This document shows, one piece after another, positions 7,507 through 14,554 of a stretch of 38,681 nt of DNA. Origin of the DNA: CAZHDI01 sp964531285 (GTDB taxonomy: Bacteria; Pseudomonadota; Alphaproteobacteria; JAJFIK01); the NCBI GenBank assembly GCA_964531285.1, contig CAZHDI010000027.1, forward strand, positions 1-38,681, in the 5' to 3' direction. A model generated the notes under the pieces. The model had not been told where the DNA came from, ran no database searches, and was given only the letters and a program-made list of their open reading frames with translations. Each line of letters opens with the position of its first letter. Positions within the stretch are counted from its first letter, which is position 1. The position numbers were made by a program, and so were the translations under genes.

Positions 7507-9531
7507 ATGGCCCAGACAGCGATCGAAACCGGCCCGCCCCGTTCCGAACCGGACGGCTGGACAGCGCGCGAACAGTGCGGTCTGTGCAATGTCGCGGGCC
7601 TGCTCGATATCGGCATGGCGGTGCTCGCGCCCGACGGCCGGGTGGCCATGCTCAACGAGCAGGGCCGGCGGATCCTGCATGACGGCGCGCCGACCGCATC
7701 AGCCCTCACCGTCGACATGCTGGCCGTGGTCGCCCGGCATCCCGGCGTGCGCGGCGACATCGTGGATATGATGACCCGGGCGATGACCGGCGCGACCGTC
7801 CGGCGCGACATCAGCGCCCGGGGGCCGGGCGAGGCCCCGCTGCATCTGGACATGGTCGCCGCCCCGATCTTCGGCCCGCCCGGTCAGGTCCACCGGATCA
7901 TGATCGCGTGCCGGGACATCACCGCCCAGACGCTCGCCGAACAGGAGCTGCGCCAGAAGGCCCTGCGCCATCAGATCGCCCGGCAGGGCGCGGCACAGGT
8001 GCTGTGGGAATGGACCTTGGCCACCGGGCGCTATGTCATCAACGAAGACGAGGGCATGCCGCACGATCTGTCGATCTACCACAACGCCCAGACCGTCGAG
8101 GACATTGCCCGGCTGATCCCCGAGGAGGACCGGCCCCATGTCGACGCGGCCATGGTGGATCTGATCGAAAACGATGTGCCGTGCATGATCGAGCACCGCA
8201 TTATGGCGCCGGACGGCACAACCGCCTGGGTCGCGGTGGGTGCCGCGGCGGAACGCGACGAGACCGGCAAAGCGGTCCGGGTGATCGGCTACACCAAGGA
8301 CATCACCCAGCGCAAACGCGATGAACTCGAATTGATCGAAGCAAAAAGCGCCGCTCAGGCGGCAAGCAAGGCCAAGTCGGAATTCCTGGCGATCATGAGC
8401 CATGAAATCCGCACGCCGATGAATGGCGTGATGGGCATGGCGCAGGTGCTGGCCGACACATCCCTCAACGACGATCAGCGCCAGTTCGTCGATATCATTC
8501 TCACGTCAAGCCAGGCCCTGCTGACCATCATCAACGACATTCTGGACCTCTCCAAGCTCGAAGCCGACAGCATGCCGGTCGCCCATGAGCCGATCGATCT
8601 GGCGGACATGATCCGGCAGATCGAGAATCTGTTCGCGCACCAGGCCGCGAAAAAGGGCATCGCCTTTATAACGGCCATCGACCCCGGCGTTCCGCACCAG
8701 GTGGTGGGCGATGCGCTGCGCCTGCGTCAGATCCTGATCAATCTGGTCGGTAACGCCGTGAAATTCACCGATGACGGATCGGTCAGGCTGACCGTAGCGC
8801 CGCTGGATGGGCCGGATGCGGATGGAAAGATCCATCTGCGGTTCTGCGTCGCCGACACCGGCATCGGCATCGACGAGGAGGCGGCCGAGCATTTGTTCGA
8901 TGCCTTCGCGCAGGCCGATACATCGACCACGCGCGAATATGGCGGCACCGGCCTGGGTCTGACCATCTGCGACCGGCTGGCGGCGCTGCTGGGCGGGACG
9001 ATCGATTTCACCAGCACACAAGGCGAGGGCAGCACTTTCATGGCCGACATTCCCTTCACGACAGCCGACGACCTGGCGGAGGACGACAGTGATGAGGATC
9101 CGGACCGGGCGGCGGCCGGCTTGGCCGATGTCGAGACCGGCGGCCGCGTGCTGGTGGTCGAGGACAACGAGGTCAACCAATTCCTGTTCCGCACGGTTCT
9201 GGAACGGGCCGGTTATCAGGTGGTCGCCGCCAATAACGGTCAGGAGGCACTCGACTGCCTGGACCGCGAGACGGTGGATCTGATCCTGCTCGACATCCAG
9301 ATGCCGGTGCTCGACGGCATCGAGACGACCAAACGCATTCGGCAGCGCACCGATGAGATCGGTACACTGCCCATTGTTGCCCTGACGGCGAATGCGATGA
9401 CGGGCGACCGCGAGCGGTATCTCGCGGCCGGCATGGATGATTACATTGCGAAGCCGATCGAGCCCGCCGCATTCCTCGGCACCGTGGCCGATTGGATCCG
9501 GCGGCCCGCCGCGGTCAGCGCGGCGCCATGA
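7507..9531 (+). CDS. Cytosolic PAS-domain hybrid sensor histidine kinase
   Basis: 674-residue hybrid kinase with no predicted membrane span. Order: an N-terminal PAS-like region (about 29-140, with a CGLC pair at Cys24/Cys27), a second PAS/PAC (about 165-270), a coiled linker, HisKA with His299 (FLAIMSHEIRTPMNG), and HATPase_c with N box (N412-N416), DTGIGI (450-455) and YGGTGLGLTI (478-487). A receiver domain (about 546-664) has phospho-acceptor Asp596 (LLDIQMP) and Lys649. No Hpt domain and no adjacent regulator are seen. The ATG at 7507 follows a GTGAGGA site. The gene sits between rpmI and infC on the opposite strand, and its 3' end overlaps infC by 17 bp. Confidence 0.93.
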   Translation: MAQTAIETGPPRSEPDGWTAREQCGLCNVAGLLDIGMAVLAPDGRVAMLNEQGRRILHDGAPTASALTVDMLAVVARHPGVRGDIVDMMTRAMTGATVRRDISARGPGEAPLHLDMVAAPIFGPPGQVHRIMIACRDITAQTLAEQELRQKALRHQIARQGAAQVLWEWTLATGRYVINEDEGMPHDLSIYHNAQTVEDIARLIPEEDRPHVDAAMVDLIENDVPCMIEHRIMAPDGTTAWVAVGAAAERDETGKAVRVIGYTKDITQRKRDELELIEAKSAAQAASKAKSEFLAIMSHEIRTPMNGVMGMAQVLADTSLNDDQRQFVDIILTSSQALLTIINDILDLSKLEADSMPVAHEPIDLADMIRQIENLFAHQAAKKGIAFITAIDPGVPHQVVGDALRLRQILINLVGNAVKFTDDGSVRLTVAPLDGPDADGKIHLRFCVADTGIGIDEEAAEHLFDAFAQADTSTTREYGGTGLGLTICDRLAALLGGTIDFTSTQGEGSTFMADIPFTTADDLAEDDSDEDPDRAAAGLADVETGGRVLVVEDNEVNQFLFRTVLERAGYQVVAANNGQEALDCLDRETVDLILLDIQMPVLDGIETTKRIRQRTDEIGTLPIVALTANAMTGDRERYLAAGMDDYIAKPIEPAAFLGTVADWIRRPAAVSAAP

Positions 9532-10057
9532 CCATGATCATCTGGCGGCCTTCGAGCTTCGGGTAGACTTCGACCTTGGCCCGGTCTTCAACCTCGGTCT
9601 GCACCTTTCTCAAAAGGGCGATGCCGAGATCCTGGTGGGCCATTTCACGGCCGCGGAAGCGCAACGTGACCTTCACCTTGTCGCCTTCCTCAAAGAAGCG
9701 CTCAATGGCCCGCATCTTCACCTCATAATCATGGGTGTCGATATTGGGGCGCATTTTGACTTCCTTGACCTCGACAACCTTCTGCTTCTTGCGCGCCTCG
9801 CTGGCCCGCTTCTGCGCCTGGTACTTGTACTTGCCGTAGTCGAGGATTTTGCAGACCGGGGGTTCGGACGTGCCGGCGACCTCAACAAGGTCAAGGCCCG
9901 CATCCGCGGCGCGTTCCAGGGCCTCATCAATGGAGACCACGCCCCGCTTTTCCCCCTCATCATCGATCAAAAGCACTTCACGGGCTCTGATCTGTTGGTT
10001 TACGCGCGGACCGCTATCGCGCGGCTCCGGTTTCGCGTGCATTGGACGACGAGCTAT
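9515..10057 (-). CDS. infC: Translation initiation factor IF-3 (probable AUA start)
   Basis: IF-3 binds the 30S subunit and enforces correct start-codon selection. The C-terminal 150 residues are unmistakable: PRVNQQIRAREVLLIDDEGE, then LDLVEVAGTSEPPVCKILDYGKYKYQ split across the linker region, and a C-terminal domain with VTLRFRGRE. The first ATG is at 10042, but an AAGGAG site (10071-10066) lies 23 nt from it and exactly 8 nt from an in-frame AUA at 10057. That start adds xARRP before MHAKPEP, and a stop codon lies directly upstream of it. IF-3 genes in many bacteria use rare AUU, AUC or AUA starts for autoregulation, so 10057 is preferred, giving 180 residues. The 3' end overlaps the convergent kinase gene. 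Confidence 0.93.
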   Translation of the reverse strand: MARRPMHAKPEPRDSGPRVNQQIRAREVLLIDDEGEKRGVVSIDEALERAADAGLDLVEVAGTSEPPVCKILDYGKYKYQAQKRASEARKKQKVVEVKEVKMRPNIDTHDYEVKMRAIERFFEEGDKVKVTLRFRGREMAHQDLGIALLRKVQTEVEDRAKVEVYPKLEGRQMIMVMAPR

Positions 10058-10065
10058 CTACCTCA

Positions 10066-10071
10066 CTCCTT
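10066..10071 (-). promoter_or_regulatory. Ribosome-binding site that decides the infC start
   Basis: AAGGAG on the minus strand, 8 nt upstream of AUA 10057 and 23 nt upstream of the first ATG at 10042. Only the AUA is at working distance. Confidence 0.65.
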
Positions 10072-10225
10072 TCAAAGGCACCGGCCGGTCCCATGGCACC
10101 GCCACTCCCCGAAAGTGCGACCGGTTCGTGCCGGACGCGGGGTTTGGCGGGCCGACGTCACGGCGCGGACCGGCCAGCGGCTTGCCCACTCTTTTTCGCG
10201 CCGTGAAGATCGTCACTGTCTCATA

Positions 10226-10246
10226 TAAGGGCTGAAAACGCCCTTA
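10226..10246 (-). terminator. Hairpin downstream of thrS
   Basis: Perfect 7-bp stem TAAGGGC (10226-10232) and GCCCTTA (10240-10246) with a 7-nt loop, about 60 bp past the thrS stop on its strand. There is no U-run, so it may be a weak terminator, a processing site or part of the infC upstream region. Confidence 0.35.
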
Positions 10247-10270
10247 CCATAACGCAGAACCATAACGCAG
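10247..10270. repeat. Short tandem duplication, 11 bp copied at 13-bp spacing
   Basis: CCATAACGCAG occurs at 10247-10257 and again at 10260-10270, separated by two A residues. It lies between thrS and infC next to the hairpin at 10226-10246. Replication slippage or a paired protein-binding site could explain it. Confidence 0.6.
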
Positions 10271-10306
10271 ATGCGGCCACCGGGCATCGACCCGGCCGCC
10301 GCTCGT

Positions 10307-12298
10307 CTATTCGGCGGCATCCGCCGCACGCCCGGCCACAGCCTCAGCGCGAAGATCCGGCGGCAACGCTTCATCCTTGAGAGTATGGATCGCGTCGGCC
10401 AACGCAAGGCTCTCCTGGCCGTCCGAGCCCAGCCGGCGCACCGAAACGGTCCGGTCCTCGGCCTCGCGCTTGCCAACCACAAGAATAGCCGGGACTTTCT
10501 GCAACGAGTGCTCCCGCACCTTCAAGTTGATTTTTTCGTTGCGCAAGTCGGTATCGGCCTGGAGACCGGCGGCCTGGAGCGCCGCGCAGACCTCCTGGGC
10601 ATACGAATCGGCATCCGACGTGATGGTGGCCACCACCACCTGGACCGGCGCCAGCCACATCGGGAACCGCCCGGCGTAATGCTCGATCAGAATGCCGGTG
10701 AACCGCTCCAGCGATCCGAACAGGGCCCGGTGGAGCATGACCGGCACATGGCGGTTGCCGTCCTCACCGATAAAGCTCGCGGTCAGACGTTCGGGTAAAT
10801 TGAGGTCCACCTGGAGCGTGCCGCACTGCCAGTCGCGCCCGATCGCGTCGCGCAGCACGAATTCCAGCTTCGGCCCATAGAACGCGCCTTCGCCCGGATT
10901 GTGCTCCATCTCCAGCCCGGCCGCGTCGGCCGCGACCCGCAGCGCCTCTTCCGACTTGTCCCAGATCGCATCGTCGCCGACGCGCTTTTCGGGCCGGTCG
11001 GAGAATTTCACCCGCACATCCTCGAAGCCGAAATCCTTATAGATGCTCAAGATCAGCTTGGTGACCGAGACGCATTCCTCCGTGATCTGCTCTTCGGTGC
11101 AGAAGATATGCGCATCGTCCTGGGTGAAATGGCGGACCCGCATGATGCCGTGAAGCGCGCCTGACGGCTCGTACCGGTGCACCTTGCCGAACTCGGCCAT
11201 TTTGAGCGGCAATTCGCGATAGCTGCGCAGGCCCTGGCGGAACACCTGAACATGGCCGGGACAATTCATCGGCTTGAGCGCGAAAACCCGCTCGTCCGGC
11301 GTCTCGGTCGTGTACATGTTCTCGCCGAATTTCTCCCAGTGGCCTGAGCGCTCCCACAGCGAGCGGTCCAGCACGTCCGGCGTGTTGACCTCCTGATAGC
11401 CGTCCGCCTCCTGACGGCGGCGCATATAGGAGATCAGAGTCTGGAACAGGCGCCAGCCCTTAGGGTGCCAGAACACGGCGCCCGGGCCTTCCTCCTGCAT
11501 GTGGAACAGATCCAGTTCCTTGCCGAGCTTGCGGTGGTCGCGCTTTTCGGCCTCTTCCAGGCGGTGCAGATAATCCGCCAGTTCCTGATCGTCCCGCCAG
11601 GCCGTACCGTAAATGCGCTGAAGCTGGGCATTGTTCGAATCCCCGCGCCAATACGCACCGGCCAGCTTGGTCAGTTTGAAGGCCTTGCCGATATGCTTGG
11701 TGGACGGCAGATGCGGCCCCCGGCACAGGTCGTACCACGGCCCGTGATGATAAATGCGGATCTCTTCCCCCGGCGGAATATCCCGGATGATCTCGGCCTT
11801 GTACTGCTCGCCGATCTCTTCGAAATGCCTGGCCGCCTCGTCGCGGTCGCGTACCTCGCGGGAGGTCGGGCGCGCCTCATCAACCAGTTCCTTCATGCGG
11901 GCCTCGATCTTGTCGAGATCCTCCGCATGGAACGGTTCGTTGCGCGCGAAATCGTAAAAGAACCCGTTGTCGATCACCGGACCGATGGTGACCTGCGTAC
12001 CCGGAAACAAGTCCTGGACCGCCTGGGCCATCAAATGCGCCGCGTCATGACGAATCAATTCGAGCGCATCCGCCTCGTCTTTTTTGGTCACGATGGCGAC
12101 CGCGGCATCGCGGTCGATCTCGGCGAACAGATCGGTCAATTCCCCGTCCACGCGCATGGCCAGAGCGGCCTTGGCAAGGCTCTTGGAGATGTCCCCGGCG
12201 ATGTCGGTGCCAGTCACCGGGCCCGGATAGGTGCGCACGCTGCCGTCGGGCAGCGTGATGGCCACGGGGCGGGCGGCATTGGCTTGGTCACTCGACAT
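10307..12298 (-). CDS. thrS: Threonine--tRNA ligase
   Basis: 663-residue class II synthetase. N-terminal TGS domain (about 10-70, ITLPDGSVRTYPGPVTG). The editing domain that hydrolyses Ser-tRNA-Thr has HDAAH (His83/His87) and CRGPH (Cys191/His195). The catalytic core has zinc ligand Cys345 in MNCPGHV, and His396 in TQDDAHIFC. The C-terminal anticodon-binding domain starts around residue 560. The ATG at 12298 begins MSSDQANAARPVAITLPDG. An upstream in-frame ATG at 12382 would add 28 residues unlike the family. First gene of the minus-strand translation cluster. Confidence 0.98.
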   Translation of the reverse strand: MSSDQANAARPVAITLPDGSVRTYPGPVTGTDIAGDISKSLAKAALAMRVDGELTDLFAEIDRDAAVAIVTKKDEADALELIRHDAAHLMAQAVQDLFPGTQVTIGPVIDNGFFYDFARNEPFHAEDLDKIEARMKELVDEARPTSREVRDRDEAARHFEEIGEQYKAEIIRDIPPGEEIRIYHHGPWYDLCRGPHLPSTKHIGKAFKLTKLAGAYWRGDSNNAQLQRIYGTAWRDDQELADYLHRLEEAEKRDHRKLGKELDLFHMQEEGPGAVFWHPKGWRLFQTLISYMRRRQEADGYQEVNTPDVLDRSLWERSGHWEKFGENMYTTETPDERVFALKPMNCPGHVQVFRQGLRSYRELPLKMAEFGKVHRYEPSGALHGIMRVRHFTQDDAHIFCTEEQITEECVSVTKLILSIYKDFGFEDVRVKFSDRPEKRVGDDAIWDKSEEALRVAADAAGLEMEHNPGEGAFYGPKLEFVLRDAIGRDWQCGTLQVDLNLPERLTASFIGEDGNRHVPVMLHRALFGSLERFTGILIEHYAGRFPMWLAPVQVVVATITSDADSYAQEVCAALQAAGLQADTDLRNEKINLKVREHSLQKVPAILVVGKREAEDRTVSVRRLGSDGQESLALADAIHTLKDEALPPDLRAEAVAGRAADAAE

Positions 12299-12334
12299 CG
12301 TCTGTTCGCTTTCATTCCGTTTGAAGGTGAAATA

Positions 12335-12350
12335 AGGGGTCGGCGCCCCT
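12335..12350 (-). promoter_or_regulatory. Terminator-like hairpin in the thrS leader
   Basis: Minus-strand AGGGG (12350-12346), 6-nt loop, CCCCT (12339-12335), followed by TATTT. It lies about 37 nt before the thrS ATG and downstream of the candidate promoter, so it could act as a leader attenuator. The stem is only 5 bp. Confidence 0.3.
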
Positions 12351-12397
12351 CGGACGCCAAAGCCCGGCGCATGGATCCCCATGCCCGGGTCGGTGTC

Positions 12398-12425
12398 ACT
12401 ATACCCATCGCCCCGGGCGCTTCAA
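12398..12425 (-). promoter_or_regulatory. Candidate sigma70-type promoter for thrS
   Basis: Minus-strand TTGAAG -35 (12425-12420), 16-bp spacer, TATAGT -10 (12403-12398). Predicted start near 12391 gives a leader of about 93 nt. Confidence 0.6.
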
Positions 12426-12554
12426 TGCGCGGGTCCTGCACGGGGCTCAGCCGGACTCGAAGCGGTCCAACGCCCCGGCAGCGTTTTTCGACGGACCTGC
12501 TGGCCATAATCCGCGTGGCCCAGATAGACTGCGTGCGGGATCGGCGGGGGCACA

Positions 12555-12995
12555 ATGAGCGAGATCGTCCTGATTTTCTTCGGAGCGCTTCTCGGCGCTG
12601 TCTTTGGTGGCGGCATGTCGGCGTGGATGAACCGGCGGCGGATGCAGCTTCAGACGACGCTGGCTTTGCTGACCGAATGGAACAGTGCCGAAATGCAGCG
12701 CAACCGGCTGATCGCACATCGAGCGTTACGGCCGGTCGACTCGCTGATTGAGGCCCTGGCGCGAACCGGTGACGAAGAAACGGAGCGCGCGATCACCGCG
12801 ATCGTCCATTTCTGGGAAAAAGCCGCCATTCTCGATGAATACAACGAGACCAAGCGCACGCTGTTCAAGACGGTTTTCGCCGAGATGGCCCAGGGATGGA
12901 TTACGCGACTGTTCGGATTGTCATCCGATCCGAATGACTATGACGGATGGGCGGGGCATGCCCGCCCCATCCTGAAACTCGCAACGCGGCTTTAA
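12555..12995 (+). CDS. Hypothetical protein with one N-terminal membrane anchor
   Basis: 146 residues. Residues 3-22 (IVLIFFGALLGAVFGGGMSA) form a single hydrophobic segment followed by basic residues (NRRRMQ), so the rest should face the cytosol. The remainder is helical and rich in W, R and E, with KAAILDEYNETKRTLFKTVF in the middle. It resembles small anchored proteins of the DUF4760 kind in layout, but I cannot assign it to a family. A G-rich ribosome-binding site (GGCGGGGG) precedes the ATG at 12555. It is divergent from thrS and convergent with the next gene. Confidence 0.7.
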   Translation: MSEIVLIFFGALLGAVFGGGMSAWMNRRRMQLQTTLALLTEWNSAEMQRNRLIAHRALRPVDSLIEALARTGDEETERAITAIVHFWEKAAILDEYNETKRTLFKTVFAEMAQGWITRLFGLSSDPNDYDGWAGHARPILKLATRL

Positions 12996-13004
12996 GCAAG
13001 CCGC
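12986..13004. terminator. Stem-loop between two convergent unknown genes
   Basis: Perfect 7-bp stem GCGGCTT (12986-12992) and AAGCCGC (12998-13004) with a 5-nt loop that contains the TAA stop of the preceding gene. AAG/CTT closing bases near the loop and the convergent location suit a bidirectional terminator. Confidence 0.5.
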
Positions 13005-13038
13005 CTGAACCAGGTGCCTGTCGGCTCCCCGTCGGTAA

Positions 13039-13578
13039 TCAGGCCCGGCCGTCGCGGACCCAGACCCGGCGCACTTCGCCGTCGAGTTCGCCGACCTTCT
13101 GGGCCCAGGACCCGAACATGGCCGCGATCTGGTTTTGCCAGCGATAGGGCTCCAGCTCGAACACCCAGGTGTAATCCACATCGCCGCCGGCATAAGCGAC
13201 CTTGTAGCCGACCGGCTCGGACCCGAAGCCGTTGTTCTGGCTCGCGGCGCGCGGCTCGGCGGCGGGGATCAGCGCTTCGGTGTGGGCGGTGCGCTTGATC
13301 GCGCCCAGATCGGCGACATTGCAGCCCACATCCTGCCAGCCATGCACCAGAGCGGCTTTCCAGAACCGGCTGCCATTGCGCTCCGACAGGTAGAACGACA
13401 AATTCGTGCGGGCCGCCTGATCGCCGTCGCCGACCTTGAGCACGTAGTTCACCAGCCCCGTGTCGGTATATTCGGCGCGGTCCTCGAACGACGCCAACGC
13501 CTTGACGACGGCGTCGAGATCCTCACGAGCCGGCAGCATCGGCGCGCGCTTCGCGCGGTTGAACATGCCAAACATCAT
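13039..13578 (-). CDS. Hypothetical protein
   Basis: 179 residues, soluble, no signal peptide. The N-terminus has several possible starts close together (MMFGMFNRAKRAPM). The body has aromatic-rich stretches (TNLSFYLSERNGSRFWKAAL, then DYTWVFELEPYRWQNQIAAM) and ends in a basic tail. I do not recognise the family. Coding support is the length, the ribosome-binding site GGGGACAGG just before the first ATG, and an amino-acid composition less Arg/Pro-rich than the antisense frames. Confidence 0.65.
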   Translation of the reverse strand: MMFGMFNRAKRAPMLPAREDLDAVVKALASFEDRAEYTDTGLVNYVLKVGDGDQAARTNLSFYLSERNGSRFWKAALVHGWQDVGCNVADLGAIKRTAHTEALIPAAEPRAASQNNGFGSEPVGYKVAYAGGDVDYTWVFELEPYRWQNQIAAMFGSWAQKVGELDGEVRRVWVRDGRA

Positions 13579-13632
13579 CCTGTCCCCTTTGCGGTGGCGC
13601 CCGCCGGGAGGCCCCCGGCTCGCCGCAGTTGT

Positions 13633-13650
13633 CCGCCTCCCCCGAGGCGG
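13633..13650. terminator. GC-rich stem-loop upstream of the unknown gene at 13039
   Basis: Perfect 7-bp stem CCGCCTC (13633-13639) and GAGGCGG (13644-13650) with loop CCCC. Located 3' of the interrupted glycosyltransferase gene on its strand, where a terminator would be expected. Confidence 0.4.
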
Positions 13651-13679
13651 TCCCCATGAAACACTACAGACCTGTTAAC

Positions 13680-13734
13680 TTATCGCCGGTGACGGGGCTT
13701 GGCGAGACCCGGCAGAGCTGTGCACCGGCGATAA
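13680..13734. repeat. 12-bp perfect inverted repeat enclosing 31 nt
   Basis: TTATCGCCGGTG (13680-13691) and CACCGGCGATAA (13723-13734). About 50 bp further on, next to the assembly gap, is another hairpin-prone segment with a CCC-TTCG-GGG tetraloop (around 13759-13768). Nothing in this 100-bp flank looks like the C-terminus of a glycosyltransferase. Confidence 0.6.
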
Positions 13735-13782
13735 TGCGCAGGTGCGGCATGGCGGCAACCCTTCGGGGTACCGCTTTGGCGC

Positions 13783-13882
13783 NNNNNNNNNNNNNNNNNN
13801 NNNNNNNNNNNNNNNNNNNNNNNNNNNNNNNNNNNNNNNNNNNNNNNNNNNNNNNNNNNNNNNNNNNNNNNNNNNNNNNNNN
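13783..13882. other. Assembly gap (100 N)
   Basis: Exactly 100 N, a usual placeholder for a gap of unknown size. It interrupts the glycosyltransferase gene read from 14554, so the frame across it is not reliable. Confidence 0.97.
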
Positions 13883-14554
13883 CCCGCGCGCCGCATCCGG
13901 CGGTTTGGGATCGCCGTGGAACGCCACGACCCGCGCGCCGTCGGGCAGACGGGGCGTGCGCACCCAGCTCATCACCCCGCCGGGCATGCAATCGACCTTG
14001 AAGCTGCGCACCCATTCCTTCGGGAAAAACACCAGATCGCCGTGTTCGGCGGCGGTGCGCGACACGAAGGTCTGAGAATTGGGGAACCGGTCGAACAGCG
14101 TCTCCACCGTCTCGTTGTAGCGATCGAAAATGTAGGTCAGCGCGCCGATCTCGAAGGTGAAGACAGATGAATTGCCCACGCCCTGGCCGGGCTGAGTCCA
14201 GTTTTCCGGAATCGCCAGCTTGTCCGAATAGCCGACCAGATCGTCGAGCGGGCCGGTCACCACCACATCGAGATCGAGAAACAGCGCCTTGCCGCTGAGG
14301 CCGCCCAATCCGGGCTTGAAGATCGACACCTTGCGCCAGGGCGAGATCTGCCGCGCGGCGGGCACCATGATGTCCGGCAGCGGCTGGCACTCGACCGCAT
14401 CGATCACGCCCTCGGGCCGGTCGGTGAAGCACACGAAGCGGAACGGCAGCGACAGGTGGCGCGCGACCATGTGATAGAGCTTGTTGACGTATTCGGGCCC
14501 GTATTTCGGGCCCCATTTCATGCTCAGCACGGTGACAGGCTCTGGTGCACTCAT
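13883..14554 (-). CDS. Glycosyltransferase-like protein, C-terminal part lost in gap
   Basis: About 224 residues are readable from ATG 14554 to the gap. The segment around residues 75-105 holds WRKVSIFKPGL and then FLDLDVVVTGPLDDL, whose DLD is a DxD-type metal/nucleotide-sugar site. With FVCFTDRPEGV near residue 40 this matches the GT-A fold of small bacterial glycosyltransferases acting on envelope polysaccharides. The start overlaps the stop of the upstream GT4 gene as ATGA. An open frame continues past the gap to 13664, but those residues look unrelated, so the true end is unknown. Donor and acceptor are unknown. Confidence 0.75.

Noticed and set aside
13664..13782. C-terminus of the glycosyltransferase beyond the gap
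   Set aside because: The frame is open through the N run only because N has no stop. The gap length is unknown and the residues do not resemble the family.
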